Positions 23,902 through 34,536 of a DNA stretch of 64,000 nucleotides are shown here, one piece after another (position 1 is the stretch's first letter; every line of letters begins with the position of its first letter). The stretch is from positions 1-64,000 of the forward strand of contig JAFOLH010000013.1 in NCBI GenBank assembly GCA_017419405.1, written 5' to 3'. Source of the stretch: Renibacterium sp. (GTDB lineage Bacteria; Actinomycetota; Actinomycetes; Actinomycetales; Micrococcaceae). Both the position numbers and the translations under genes were made by a program. Below the pieces are notes generated by a model that did no database searches, was not told the origin of the DNA, and was given only the letters and a program-made list of their open reading frames with translations.

Positions 23902-24981
23902 TTGCCGATTTTTACCGCACGCTTTGCCAGCGCCGAGGAGCAGGAGCAGTGGGATGAGAAAGTCGTCTCCAACCCCTTGGGCGGCAATCTCCTGCAGTCC
24001 GAGGCCTTTGCCGAAGTCAAGGCCCAATACGGCTGGGCGGTGCGATTCCTGGTCCTGGAATCGGCCGAGTACACCAGTTACAACTTGGTGTTGGAGAAGT
24101 CGTTCCCGTTCTTCGGGAAGCTCTGGTATCTGACCAAGGGGCCGGATCTGGCCGCGGTCGAACACCTGCCGGCGGCTTTGGACGCGATCCGGAAACTCAG
24201 CTCCGCGCAGAAGCTCAAGGTCTTCGCGGTCAAAATCGAGCCCGACTTCCTGGACGGCGACGCCGCCCGCTCGCTGTTGCTGGCTTCCGGCCTGCGCAAG
24301 ATGCCCAACCTGCAGCCGAATGATTCGACGGTGCTCATCGACACCACCGCGGAGCCGGAACAGATCCTGCGCAGTCTCTCCTCGCGCGGCCGCAATGCCG
24401 TCCGGCGGGCGCAGCGGGAAGGCGTCGAAGTGGAACGGGTGGAGCCGAACGAGGAAAACTACCGGATCATGTACGACCTCCGCGCGCAGACGCTCGCCGG
24501 GAAGAGTTCCGCGGGCAGCCGGGAATACGCCTACTACCAGAAGTTCTGGAGCGGATTCGTGGCGCGCGGACAGGGCCGGCTGTACTTCGTCCGGGAGGAG
24601 GGCCGAGTGGTGGTGGGCGCCTTCGTGATCAATTACGGGCGTAAAGGCACTTACAAGGACGGCGGTTCTTTGGCCAAGCGCGCCCGTTACGGCGATTCCC
24701 ACCTGGTGCAATGGGTGGCGCTGAATGATCTGAAGAATTTGCCGGAGCCGATCGTCGAATACGATCTCTGCGGCACGCCACCGGCGGATCGGATCAAAGA
24801 TGCCAGCCATCCCTACTATGGCCTGGGGCTTTTCAAAACTTCGTTCAACAAGACGGTCACGGATTTCGTGGGTTGCTGGGACCTGCCGGTGGACGGATTC
24901 CGTTATCGCCTTTGGTCCACCGTGGGGGAGCGGTTGGCCCGGCGGATCAATGCCCGGCGTACCGGACAAGAATTCTACTGA
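23902..24981 (+). CDS. FemABX-type peptidyltransferase / GNAT-fold protein
   Basis: A 359-residue protein of the FemAB family, with two GNAT-like halves. Family features are LLQSEAFAEVKAQYGW at the N-terminus, RGRNAVRRAQREGVEVE in the middle and YDLCGTPPADRIKDASHPYYGLGLFKTSFN near the end. FemABX enzymes use aminoacyl-tRNA to add bridge amino acids to the peptidoglycan stem peptide. TTG 23902 follows a GAGGGA ribosome-binding site. The bridge residue it adds cannot be inferred. It precedes the ThrE-like gene by 7 bases, so they are co-transcribed. Confidence 0.85.
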   Translation: MPIFTARFASAEEQEQWDEKVVSNPLGGNLLQSEAFAEVKAQYGWAVRFLVLESAEYTSYNLVLEKSFPFFGKLWYLTKGPDLAAVEHLPAALDAIRKLSSAQKLKVFAVKIEPDFLDGDAARSLLLASGLRKMPNLQPNDSTVLIDTTAEPEQILRSLSSRGRNAVRRAQREGVEVERVEPNEENYRIMYDLRAQTLAGKSSAGSREYAYYQKFWSGFVARGQGRLYFVREEGRVVVGAFVINYGRKGTYKDGGSLAKRARYGDSHLVQWVALNDLKNLPEPIVEYDLCGTPPADRIKDASHPYYGLGLFKTSFNKTVTDFVGCWDLPVDGFRYRLWSTVGERLARRINARRTGQEFY

Positions 24982-24988
24982 GGTCACG

Positions 24989-26512
24989 ATGGTTGCAAAC
25001 GACGATCGCCAGGCGGGCCGCGAAGCCGGTTCCGGCGAGCCGAAACGTCCCGCGGAGCGCGATCCGCGGCCGAACTCGAAACCCGTGCCGACCGTGCAGC
25101 AATCGCGGGAGAACCTGGCGGCCAAGCGCGGGCTGCGCCGCCTAGTGCGCAGCGAGGCGCCGCCGACGGCGCCGATGAGCATCGTGGAACGGTTGGCCGG
25201 CAGTCCTTATGCGAACCCGACGATCCAGGTCGGCGGGGTGGACAATTCCGCACGCAGGTCGATCGATTTCAGCCTGCTTTTGGCGGAGACGATGTTCCGG
25301 TTCGGAGCCGGCGCGTTGGAGGTGGAGACCAGTATCATCGCGGTCACCGCGGCCTTCGGCCTGCGCAATGTCGAGGTGGACATCACCAACCAGTCGATCA
25401 ACATCAACTATGCGCCGAAGAATGCCACCCCGATCACGCTGCTGCGGGTGGTGCGTTCTTGGACCAACAACTTCGCGGGTCTGGCCGAAGTCCACCAACT
25501 GGTCACCGAAATCGTCGCCGGCGATGTGAGCCGGGAACAAGCGGACCGGCGGCTCAAGGCGATCCTGAACAAGCCCAAGCCGTATCCCCGATGGATGGTC
25601 ACGCTGGCCAGCGGCGTCTTCGCGGCCTGCGTCGTCGGGGTGATCGGCGGTGGAATTTGGGGTGCTCTGGTGGCTTTGGGATCGTCGGTCCTGGTGAGTC
25701 TGCTGAACCGCCGGCTTGCCAAATGGCGGGTTCCGGACTTCTTCGCGACGGCGGCCAGCGCGTTCCTGATCACCGTGATCGCCTTGGTGTTCACGGGCTT
25801 CCAGGTACCGATTTCACCGAGCGCGGTGATCACCGGGGGAATTTTGCTGCTCTTGCCGTCGGGCCGGTTGGTTTCCGCAGTACAGGATGCGATCAATGGC
25901 TTCCCGGTGACGGCTGCCGGCCGCTTCCTGTCCGTGTTCCTGACTTTCGGCGCGATCGTCTCCGGTATCGCGGTGGCTTCGGTGCTCGGTGTGCTGCTGA
26001 CGGACCAGAATCAGAATCTGCTGCAGAATCCCGATCCGGTTCCGCCGCCGCTGTACCTGGTGTTGCTGTTGGTGACGTTTGCCACCGTGTTGATCGGCAT
26101 CGCGGAGCAGACCTTGCCGAAGCTGCTGTTGCCGACCGCAGTCGCCGGACTGGTCGGTTACCTGGTGCTCTACGTCAGTGCTCTGCTGGGCATCGGACCG
26201 CGGCTCGCGCCGGCTGTGGCCGCCGTCGCAGTGGGCGTGGTGGCCCGATTCGTGGCGTTGCGCCTGGGCGCCCCGCAACTCGTGGTCGCGGTTCCCTCGA
26301 TTTTGTTCTTGCTGACCGGCCTGTCGATCTTCCGGGCGATGTTCGCGTTGACCATTTCCACCGAATCTTCGTTGGAAGGTGTGACCGGCCTGTTCAATGC
26401 CTTGGTGGTGATCTTGGGCGTAGCCGCGGGCGTAGTGCTGGGCGACAACTTGGCCCGCCCACTGTGGCGGCGCAGTTTTTCGGTGGAGGGCCGCCGCAAC
26501 CGCCGGCGTTGA
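24989..26512 (+). CDS. Threonine/serine exporter ThrE-like
   Basis: The 507-residue membrane protein has a soluble N-terminal region (about 1-160) carrying FRFGAGALEVETSIIAVTAAFGL, typical of the ThrE (DUF1212) family, then about ten hydrophobic helices in two blocks (about 195-330 and 345-490). ThrE of Corynebacterium exports threonine and serine by proton motive force. ATG 24989 has GAGGT upstream. Co-location with a FemAB enzyme that may use Ser/Gly/Ala could be functional, but that is conjecture. Confidence 0.82.
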   Translation: MVANDDRQAGREAGSGEPKRPAERDPRPNSKPVPTVQQSRENLAAKRGLRRLVRSEAPPTAPMSIVERLAGSPYANPTIQVGGVDNSARRSIDFSLLLAETMFRFGAGALEVETSIIAVTAAFGLRNVEVDITNQSININYAPKNATPITLLRVVRSWTNNFAGLAEVHQLVTEIVAGDVSREQADRRLKAILNKPKPYPRWMVTLASGVFAACVVGVIGGGIWGALVALGSSVLVSLLNRRLAKWRVPDFFATAASAFLITVIALVFTGFQVPISPSAVITGGILLLLPSGRLVSAVQDAINGFPVTAAGRFLSVFLTFGAIVSGIAVASVLGVLLTDQNQNLLQNPDPVPPPLYLVLLLVTFATVLIGIAEQTLPKLLLPTAVAGLVGYLVLYVSALLGIGPRLAPAVAAVAVGVVARFVALRLGAPQLVVAVPSILFLLTGLSIFRAMFALTISTESSLEGVTGLFNALVVILGVAAGVVLGDNLARPLWRRSFSVEGRRNRRR

Positions 26513-26536
26513 ATCGGTGGTCGCCGGGCCCGGCGG

Positions 26537-27421
26537 TTATTTGAGCAGTTTGGACATCCGGCGGTCGGCCAGCAGCTTTCCGCCGGTTTGGCACCCTGGG
26601 CAGTACTGCAGCGTCCGATCGGCGAACGCGACTTCGCGGATCGTGCCGCCGCATTCCGGGCAAGCCTCACCCGTTCGGGCATGGACCCGCATACCCGCCC
26701 GTTTGGCGTCCTTCAACTCGGCTGCCGGTTTGCCGCTGGCGGCGCTGACCGCAGCGGTCAAGATCGTGACGATCGAGTGGTGCAGAGTGACGAGCTGCGC
26801 CTCGGACAAGGCGTTGCTGGGTGCGAACGGCGACAACTTGGCCAAATGCAGAATCTCGTCGCTGTAGGCGTTGCCGATTCCGGCGATCATTTTCTGGTCC
26901 CGGAGCACCCCTTTGATCTGCGCCCGTTTCGGCGCGAGGATCTGCTTCAAGGATTCCAGGGTGAATTCCGGCGCGAGCGGATCCGGCCCCAGCGTGGCGA
27001 TGCCGGGAACCTCGTCGGCAGAACGGACCAAATAGATCGCCAGGCTTTTCCGGGTGCCGGCTTCGGTCAAGTCCAGCTTGTGGCGGTCGAAAAGCAGGCG
27101 GGCGGTGAGATAACCGCCTGGTTTGACCGGAGCACTGCGCCCGGTCCCGGGCCCCGGGCCGAGCTTGAGCCAGCCGGCTTTGGCGAGGTGGAAAACCAAG
27201 TGGGCGCCGGCGTCGTCGGTAGTCGAGGGGCCAAAAGCGAGGTCGAGGAACTTTCCGTGCCGGTGCACCGACTCGACCGTCCGGCCCAGCATCTCCGGTG
27301 GCTGGATCCCGGCGGTCTTGAGCGCGGTGAACGAAGCGATCTGCAAGCTCTTCAATACCTGGCCACGCAGTTCCGCAGCCAAGTATGAACTCAGTCCGAC
27401 CAGTTCCGGCAGTTCAGGCAT
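26537..27421 (-). CDS. Fpg/Nei family DNA glycosylase
   Basis: A 294-residue DNA repair enzyme beginning MPELPE, in which the N-terminal Pro2 is the Schiff-base nucleophile and Glu3 assists. HRHGKFLDL contains the conserved Lys. The helix-two-turns-helix region includes IAGIGNAYSDEIL, and a C-terminal zinc finger reads CPECGG...YCPGCQTGG. The enzyme removes oxidised bases and cleaves abasic sites. Several sequence features depart from Fpg, so an actinobacterial Nei-like specificity is more likely. Single gene, ATG start. Confidence 0.87.
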   Translation of the reverse strand: MPELPELVGLSSYLAAELRGQVLKSLQIASFTALKTAGIQPPEMLGRTVESVHRHGKFLDLAFGPSTTDDAGAHLVFHLAKAGWLKLGPGPGTGRSAPVKPGGYLTARLLFDRHKLDLTEAGTRKSLAIYLVRSADEVPGIATLGPDPLAPEFTLESLKQILAPKRAQIKGVLRDQKMIAGIGNAYSDEILHLAKLSPFAPSNALSEAQLVTLHHSIVTILTAAVSAASGKPAAELKDAKRAGMRVHARTGEACPECGGTIREVAFADRTLQYCPGCQTGGKLLADRRMSKLLK

Positions 27422-27482
27422 GCACCTATTCTGCCCCGGAGCGCCGACAAGATGAAGGCCGGCGGCTTTTGCCGACGGATCG

Positions 27483-28307
27483 CTAGATCTTCCCGATGGG
27501 TTCTTTTTTCTCGGCTTGGAAGCGGTCTTCGCTGCGGCCGTAGGCCCAGTAGCCGGAGATCGAGACTTGATTCCGGTCCAGGCCGCGTTGCTTGAAGAGC
27601 ACGTCGCGGAGTGCTTTGACGTGTTCCCGCTCGCCGTGCACGAAAGCTTGCACCGTGCCGTCCGGCCAGGCCGCAGCAGCCACCGCTTGGACCAATTTTC
27701 CGCTGGTCCCGGCGGCCTCGCCGTCGCGGAAGATCCAGTTCAGCTCGACTCCGGCCGGTGCCCGGACCGTTTGCACATCGGCTTCGTTGCCGACTTCGAT
27801 GAAGGCCAAGCCGCGGGCCGAAGCCGGGAGCGACTCGATTGCTGCGGCGATGGCAGGCAGAGCCGATTCATCACCGGCGAAAAGGTGCCAGTCCGCAGCC
27901 GGGTCCGGGGCATAGCCGCCGCCCGGTCCGGAGACGATCAGCCGGTCTCCCGGTTGCGCCGCGGCCGCCCAGGGGCCGGCCAGTCCCTCGGCTCCGTGCA
28001 CTACGAAGTCGATCGCCAGCTCGCCCTGTTCCGGATTCACCCAACGAATCGTGTAGGTGCGGGTGACCGGCCAGTGTTCGCGGGGCATCGATTCGCGCAG
28101 CGCGAAAACATCCACCGGTTCCGGGTACTCGATTCCCGGCTGCAGGAAATGAATCTTGACGTATTGGTCGGTACTCGAATTCGGTTGGAAATCGGCGAAG
28201 CCCGGGCCACCCGAGATCACCCGCACCATGTGTTCGCTGAGTTTTTCCGTGCGGAGCACGGTCAAACTGGTCTGTGGACGGGGCTTCACGGCTGGTGCGA
28301 CGGTCAT
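27483..28307 (-). CDS. Siderophore-interacting protein (ferric-siderophore reductase)
   Basis: A 274-residue flavoprotein of the ViuB/YqjH family. RTYTIRWVNPEQGELAIDFVVHG is the FAD-binding region, WAAAAQPGDRLIVSGPGG follows, and the C-terminal NAD(P)H domain ends FKQRGLDRNQVSISGYWAYGRSED, the usual family ending. It reduces Fe(III)-siderophores in the cytoplasm to release iron. AAGGAG lies just upstream of ATG 28307. An iron-box-like sequence immediately upstream suggests control by a DtxR/IdeR repressor. Confidence 0.88.
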   Translation of the reverse strand: MTVAPAVKPRPQTSLTVLRTEKLSEHMVRVISGGPGFADFQPNSSTDQYVKIHFLQPGIEYPEPVDVFALRESMPREHWPVTRTYTIRWVNPEQGELAIDFVVHGAEGLAGPWAAAAQPGDRLIVSGPGGGYAPDPAADWHLFAGDESALPAIAAAIESLPASARGLAFIEVGNEADVQTVRAPAGVELNWIFRDGEAAGTSGKLVQAVAAAAWPDGTVQAFVHGEREHVKALRDVLFKQRGLDRNQVSISGYWAYGRSEDRFQAEKKEPIGKI

Positions 28308-28317
28308 GGCTGACTCC

Positions 28318-28340
28318 TTAGGGTTGCCTAAGTAGCCTAA
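28318..28340 (-). promoter_or_regulatory. Possible iron-box (DtxR/IdeR-like) sequence
   Basis: Upstream of the siderophore-interacting gene, TTAGG (28318-28322) and two CCTAA half-sites (28327-28331, 28336-28340) are present. The spacing departs from the ideal 19-bp DtxR/IdeR box (TTAGG-N9-CCTAA), so it is a degenerate match. It overlaps the end of ung. Confidence 0.35.
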
Positions 28341-29086
28341 CGTATCTGCCAATCGATCGGTGCCGCGCCTTGTTTTGCCAGCAGTTCGTTGATCTTGCTG
28401 AATGGCCTGGAACCGAAGAAGCCGCGGGAGGCGGAAAGCGGGCTTGGGTGGGCCGAGGCCACCGTGGGTGCGCCCTCCAGCAGCGGGGTGAGGTTCCGGG
28501 CGTCGTTGCCCCAGAGCAAAGCGACCAGGGGGTAACGCGCACCCGCCGCGCTGCGCCGTCCGACAATCGCTTTGATCGCTGCCTCGGTGATCGGTTCCCA
28601 GCCTTTGCCACGGTGCGATGCCGGGCTGCCGGGGCGGACGCTGAGCACGCGGTTGAGCAACAGCACGCCCTGTTCCGACCAGCTGCCCAGATCGCCGTGT
28701 TCGGCCGGCTCGATGCCCAGATCCTCGCGCAATTCCTTGTAGATGTTGCCCAGGCTCCGCGGGATCGGCCGGACGTCCCGTTCGACCGCGAAGGACAGGC
28801 CGATCGGGTGCCCGAAGGTGGGGTAGGGGTCTTGGCCCACCACCAATACTTTGACCGAGCTGAGTGGTTGCTCGAAGGCCCGGAGCACATGCTTGGGCGC
28901 AGGCAGGAAACCCGGGCCGCCGTCGGCCTCCTGGGCGGCGGCGAATTCGGTTTTCAGGAATGCCCCCATCGCCTTGAACTGGGGTTCCAGCGCGGACAGC
29001 GCGGCGGCCCAGTCCGGGCTGAAGCTGCTCAACGGGTCGGTGGCCAACAGGTCCAGGGCTTCGCGGTTGCTCAGATTCGACGGCAC
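28337..29086 (-). CDS. ung: Uracil-DNA glycosylase (family 1)
   Basis: The 249-residue enzyme has the water-activating loop GQDPYPT (Asp86) and the Leu-intercalation loop HPSPLSA (His213), plus [12 protein letters not shown] and LLWGNDA. It removes uracil from DNA. GTG 29086 is the start. It lies upstream of the siderophore-interacting gene on the same strand with 29 bases between, but the two are functionally unrelated. Confidence 0.93.
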   Translation of the reverse strand: MPSNLSNREALDLLATDPLSSFSPDWAAALSALEPQFKAMGAFLKTEFAAAQEADGGPGFLPAPKHVLRAFEQPLSSVKVLVVGQDPYPTFGHPIGLSFAVERDVRPIPRSLGNIYKELREDLGIEPAEHGDLGSWSEQGVLLLNRVLSVRPGSPASHRGKGWEPITEAAIKAIVGRRSAAGARYPLVALLWGNDARNLTPLLEGAPTVASAHPSPLSASRGFFGSRPFSKINELLAKQGAAPIDWQIR

Positions 29087-29268
29087 AGGCCAATTCTTCC
29101 AGATTTCGCCCCGCCCCGCCCGGCCTCCTGCACACCCCTATAACGCACCGCCATTTCCCGCGACTTCCCGCGCGTCGGGTTTCGCTCCGGGGGCGAATGA
29201 CAACGGTGTGATTCGCCATTATCATGGAAAGAACGCAACAGCTCGGAACAAGCAGATAGGGGAGTGTC

Positions 29269-29574
29269 GTGGCCGAATCGGTGGCAGTAACACTCGAAGA
29301 CCTCAACGCCGGAATCCACCCCGGGGACACTGCTTTGAGCGAGCGCGATCAGCAAGTGCTGGCGCTGGAACGGCACTGGTGGAAGTACGCCGGAGCCAAG
29401 GAACAGGCGATCCGCGAGCTCTTCGATCTGTCCGCCACGCACTACTACCAGATCCTCAATGCGCTCATCGACACCGATGACGCGCTGGCCTATGACCCCA
29501 TGCTGGTCAAGAGATTGCGTAGACTACGTAGCACGCGCCAACGCGCCAGGACGGCTCGCCGCCTGGGAAACTGA
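29269..29574 (+). CDS. DUF3263 protein
   Basis: The 101-residue protein matches the actinobacterial DUF3263 family: LSERDQQVLALERHWWKYAGAKEQAIRELFDLSATHYYQILNALID, a helix-turn-helix-like segment resembling sigma region 4, then a basic tail. GGGGAG precedes GTG 29269. Likely DNA-binding, with an unknown target. It is followed by the LytR_C gene on the same strand, a neighbour pairing often seen in Actinobacteria. Confidence 0.8.
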   Translation: MAESVAVTLEDLNAGIHPGDTALSERDQQVLALERHWWKYAGAKEQAIRELFDLSATHYYQILNALIDTDDALAYDPMLVKRLRRLRSTRQRARTARRLGN

Positions 29575-29629
29575 CGGTCCAACACCGGCCGTCGAGGACA
29601 GACACGGCATTGAAGGACGCGCTACGCAG

Positions 29630-30232
29630 ATGAGCAAATACCCGCGGGATGAATTCGACAACGTCCCGGAATCCTCTTCTCGGCAGGGAGTGCATCGCAC
29701 CGCGATGGATGCGCCCCGGCCCGGCCTTTGGCCGATTGTGGCCTTCGCCGTAGTGGCGCTGCTGATCGGCGCGGCGGCATTCCTGGTCATCCCCCGGCTC
29801 ATCGGCACCGCGCCTGCGGCCAGCGGCGAGAGCAGCAGCGGGCAGAGCTCCAGCAACTCGGCAACCGCCGATTCGCCGAGTCCGAGCAGCGCGGCAAGTA
29901 CTCCGCCGGCTACTCCGACGGCGCCGAGCACCCCGACGACTCCGCCGCCTCCGCCAGTCGACAAGACCCAGCCGGTCAACGTCTACAACGCCACCACGAT
30001 CAGCGGCTTGAGCGCCCGGGTGGCCCAGCAGGTCCGCGCCGACGGTTGGACGGTTCCGCTGAGCGCCAATTGGCAGGGTTATGCCCAACCCAGCTCGGTG
30101 ATTTTCTACAACGGTGCGGCTCAGAAGCCCAATGCCGACGCGCTGGGTGCCTTATTGGGCATCACCCGGCTGGTGGATACGGCCGATCTCGGCATTCCGC
30201 TCGCCGTCGTGCTCGGGCCTGGCGCGCAGTAA
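29630..30232 (+). CDS. LytR C-terminal domain membrane protein
   Basis: The 200-residue protein has a cytoplasmic N-terminus (1-33), one membrane helix (about 34-56), a Ser/Pro/Thr-rich wall linker (about 60-110) and a C-terminal LytR_C domain (VNVYNATTISGLSARVAQQVRADGW through TRLVDTADLGIPLAVVLGP). This accessory domain occurs in LCP-type cell-wall ligases but here is found alone, without the LCP catalytic domain. It probably binds wall polymers or partners. ATG 29630. Confidence 0.8.
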   Translation: MSKYPRDEFDNVPESSSRQGVHRTAMDAPRPGLWPIVAFAVVALLIGAAAFLVIPRLIGTAPAASGESSSGQSSSNSATADSPSPSSAASTPPATPTAPSTPTTPPPPPVDKTQPVNVYNATTISGLSARVAQQVRADGWTVPLSANWQGYAQPSSVIFYNGAAQKPNADALGALLGITRLVDTADLGIPLAVVLGPGAQ

Positions 30233-30380
30233 TCCGCAGGCAATGGCCGGTCACGTCTGGATAACATTCTGACGTTGGGTAGCCCGCGCCCCGCAATATC
30301 GACGTGATTTTGGTTACAGTTGGGAGCCAAGGTCCGTGCAATGCAGTGCGGATGCTTCAGGACGATGCAAGGGGAACACC

Positions 30381-30584
30381 ATGGCGCAAGGAACCGTCAA
30401 ATGGTTCAACGCTGAAAAAGGCTTCGGCTTCATCACGGTCGATGACGATGGCGGCGACGTCTTCGTGCATTGGTCCGCAATTGAAATGGAAGGCTACCGC
30501 TCGCTCGACGAGGGGCAGCGGGTCCAGTTCGACGTCGGGCAGGGGCCGAAAGGCCCGCAGGCCGAAAAAGTGAAGGCCGCGTAA
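30381..30584 (+). CDS. cspA: Cold-shock protein, CspA family
   Basis: A 67-residue single cold-shock domain. The RNA-binding motifs are KGFGFI and [21 protein letters not shown] is the family N-terminus. It melts RNA structure at low temperature. AAGGGGAA precedes ATG 30381. The long leader (about 80 bases of untranslated sequence before the start) is usual for csp genes. A perfect terminator follows. Confidence 0.92.
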   Translation: MAQGTVKWFNAEKGFGFITVDDDGGDVFVHWSAIEMEGYRSLDEGQRVQFDVGQGPKGPQAEKVKAA

Positions 30585-30596
30585 GCGTAGAGATCC

Positions 30597-30642
30597 AAAG
30601 CTGAGGCGGGGTCCGGCAGCTGCCGGACCCCGCCTCAGCTTT
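30597..30642 (+). terminator. Terminator after cspA
   Basis: A perfect 46-base palindrome (23-bp arms, 30597-30619 with 30620-30642) starting AAAG and ending CTTT. It lies 13 bases after the csp stop and before the convergent TM2 gene, so it could serve both directions. Confidence 0.85.
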
Positions 30643-30663
30643 GTGCCGCCGGGCGTCCGGGGA

Positions 30664-31122
30664 TCAACCCACCAGCGGAATGCCTTTGGCATCGGTCCGG
30701 AAGTTGTCCGAGCCGATCAGAATCAGGATTCCTTCGATGAATCCCCAAATCGCGGAGACGAACGACAGGAACCCGAGCGAGAGCACGGTGATCAGCAGCT
30801 GGGCCACGGCCTTGCCGGTGTAACCCAGATAAAAGTTGTGCACGCCGAAAGCCCCGAGCAGAATGCCCAGCAGCCCGGCCAGAACCTTGTTCTTGCCCAT
30901 GGCGCCGGCATACCCGGGTGCGTAGCCGGGCTGGCTGTAGTTCTGTTGGCTGTAGTTCTGTTGGCTGTAGTTCTGTGGCGGAGCCGGGTAGGCCGGTGGC
31001 GCATCACTGGCTGGAGCCGGATAAGCCTGGGGTGTTCCGAAGGCCGCCGGTGTCCCGTACGCCGCCGGCTCCTGCCGGGTCGCTTCGGAGTCCGGTTCCG
31101 GGGTGCTTGGCTTCTCGCTCAT
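30664..31122 (-). CDS. TM2 domain membrane protein
   Basis: The 152-residue protein has a Pro/Ala/Tyr-rich cytoplasmic N-terminus (1-72) with three NYSQ(Q) repeats, then a TM2 domain: KNKVLAGLLGILLGAFGVHNFYLGYTGKAVAQLLITVL followed by a second helix (FVSAIWGFIEGILIL). ATG 31122 is used because GGAG lies nine bases upstream. The function is unknown. It runs convergently with cspA. Confidence 0.8.
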   Translation of the reverse strand: MSEKPSTPEPDSEATRQEPAAYGTPAAFGTPQAYPAPASDAPPAYPAPPQNYSQQNYSQQNYSQPGYAPGYAGAMGKNKVLAGLLGILLGAFGVHNFYLGYTGKAVAQLLITVLSLGFLSFVSAIWGFIEGILILIGSDNFRTDAKGIPLVG

Positions 31123-31331
31123 GCTGATCACTCCATCTGGTGAGGGTCGAACTGACCGTTCGGGCAAATTCCCGATACGGCAGGTATCTCTCACTGAAGG
31201 CTAGCCAGGCGACATTGCGATCTCCACAGTTTTGGCCCTTTTGGGGGCTCAATCCGGGAAACCACCTAGTGGTTCGGGGAGTGCGCCGATTTCGCGCTGA
31301 GCCTAAGCGGCCGAATTCCGCTGTCCTCTGC

Positions 31332-31374
31332 TTGCACTCTCACCCCTCGAGTGCTAATTATTGAGTTAGCACTC
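31332..31374 (+). promoter_or_regulatory. CIRCE elements (HrcA operators) of groEL
   Basis: TTGCACTC (31332-31339), nine bases, then GAGTGCTAA (31349-31357) matches the CIRCE consensus TTAGCACTC-N9-GAGTGCTAA with one change. A further TTAGCACTC at 31366-31374 pairs with the same GAGTGCTAA across eight bases. HrcA repressor should bind here and release on heat shock. Confidence 0.85.
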
Positions 31375-31392
31375 TCCTGTTATGACTGCTAA

Positions 31393-33168
<1,776 letters not shown>

Positions 33169-33206
33169 CCCGGCCTGGCTCTTCAGCTCGAAAACCCAGT
33201 TCGAAA

Positions 33207-33246
33207 ACGGCGTCCCGCTGAATCTACGGATTCAGCGGGACGCCGT
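33207..33246 (+). terminator. Terminator after groEL
   Basis: A perfect 18-bp stem (33207-33224 with 33229-33246) and TACG tetraloop, followed by CGTTT, about 40 bases after the groEL stop and before a convergent small gene. Confidence 0.85.
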
Positions 33247-33259
33247 CGTTTCTGCGCGG

Positions 33260-33475
33260 TCAGTGTGCCAATTCGGTGGGGCGCAGTCCCGCGGACTGCT
33301 GGCGGTTCTCGTCCGCGATCCGACCGGCCAGCGCGTGCAGCGTCTTGGCCAATCCGAGGCGTAGCGCGCCGACCCGGCGAGGCGCATCGGGGACATGCTC
33401 GACGACGGCCGCGTCGGGAAGCGCCGATCGTGCCAGGTCTCGGGTCGCGTCCAGGGCTTGGAATGGCAGGAACAT
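33260..33475 (-). CDS. Small hypothetical protein downstream of LacI regulator
   Basis: A 71-residue protein starting MFLPFQALDATRDLARSALP, predicted helical with no membrane segment. AAAGGAG precedes ATG 33475, which supports real translation. It lies 19 bases after the LacI-type gene on the same strand. The family is not recognised; the LacI neighbour suggests shared regulation only. Confidence 0.55.
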   Translation of the reverse strand: MFLPFQALDATRDLARSALPDAAVVEHVPDAPRRVGALRLGLAKTLHALAGRIADENRQQSAGLRPTELAH

Positions 33476-33494
33476 GGCCTGCTCCTTTCGGGGA

Positions 33495-34520
33495 TCAGAG
33501 GGGCTTGGGGGCGGGGCCGGTGCTTGATCGGACCACCAGCTGGGTGTCCAAGGTGATTTGCCGGTCCGTCCGTTCCTGATCGATCAGCAACTCGCCGGTC
33601 AGCCGGCCGCGCTCGAATGCCGGTTGGTGCACGGTGGTCAGGCCCGCCGCGGCAGCCGCCGGAATGTCGTCGAAGCCGGTGAGCGAGACGTCTTTGCCGG
33701 GGGCCAGGCCGCGGACCTTCATGGCCTCCAGTACGCCGAGTGCCTGCACGTCGGCCAGGCAAATGATCGCAGTGGGCCGGTCCTGCTGGTCCAGCAGGGT
33801 CTCGCCGGCCAGCCTTCCGGCGTCCACGCTGTTCGGCGCGCTGTTGAAAACCTGCAGCTTCGCCTCCGGCATGGCCGCGGACAGCCCGGCGAAACGGGCG
33901 CTGCTGTTGAGATCCGCCAAATCTTCCGGCCCGGCGAATTCGGACCGCTGATAGCTGCTGCTGCAATTGGCGGAGACCACGACCGCGACGTTCCGATGCC
34001 CCAGCCGGCTCAAGTGCTGGCCGATCCGGGCGCTAGCCGCAGCCTCGTCGATGGCCACCCAACTGGTTTTCGGATCGTCGAGGCGCGTGCCGCCGACGAA
34101 GGGGATGTTCCGGTCGAGGAAGGCCTGTGCTGCCGGGTGGTCCGAGTCGAGGCCGAACGTGGCGAAGGCATCGATCGCCGGATGCCGCAGGTTCCCGGAG
34201 CCGTCTTCGACCACTGGAAGCAATAGGACGCCGATTTGCCGGGCTTCGCAAGCGGTGGTCAGGCCGGCGAGGAACTGCACCGCGTACGGGTCCGAAAAGC
34301 CGTAGGAGAGCCGTTCCGTCATCAGCAAGCCGATGGTCCAGGATTTCCCGCTGCGCAGGGTGCGGGCCGCGGCATCCGGGCCGGCGTAACCGAGCTCGGC
34401 GGCGGCTTCGAAAATCCGGCTGCGCAATTCGCTGGAGAGCTGGTCCGGCTTGTTGTAGGCGTTGGAAACGGTGGAAATGCTCACCCCGACCTGCTCGGCC
34501 ACGGTCTTCAGGTTCGGCAT
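33495..34520 (-). CDS. LacI-family transcription regulator
   Basis: The 341-residue protein begins with a LacI helix-turn-helix (LKTVAEQVGVSISTVSNAYNKPDQLS) and continues with the periplasmic-binding-like effector domain (about 60-335), including GFDDIPAAAAAGLTTVHQP near the end. No sugar transporter is adjacent, so the effector is unknown. A palindromic site in the region just upstream (34537-34572) suggests autorepression. ATG 34520. Confidence 0.88.
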   Translation of the reverse strand: MPNLKTVAEQVGVSISTVSNAYNKPDQLSSELRSRIFEAAAELGYAGPDAAARTLRSGKSWTIGLLMTERLSYGFSDPYAVQFLAGLTTACEARQIGVLLLPVVEDGSGNLRHPAIDAFATFGLDSDHPAAQAFLDRNIPFVGGTRLDDPKTSWVAIDEAAASARIGQHLSRLGHRNVAVVVSANCSSSYQRSEFAGPEDLADLNSSARFAGLSAAMPEAKLQVFNSAPNSVDAGRLAGETLLDQQDRPTAIICLADVQALGVLEAMKVRGLAPGKDVSLTGFDDIPAAAAAGLTTVHQPAFERGRLTGELLIDQERTDRQITLDTQLVVRSSTGPAPKPL

Positions 34521-34536
34521 GCTGCACGAGCTTTCT

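Noticed and set aside
30930-30985. Three short tandem repeats (CTGTAGTTCTGTTGG) considered as a repeat array
   Set aside because: They encode the NYSQQ repeats of the TM2 protein. No spacers or CRISPR-like structure.
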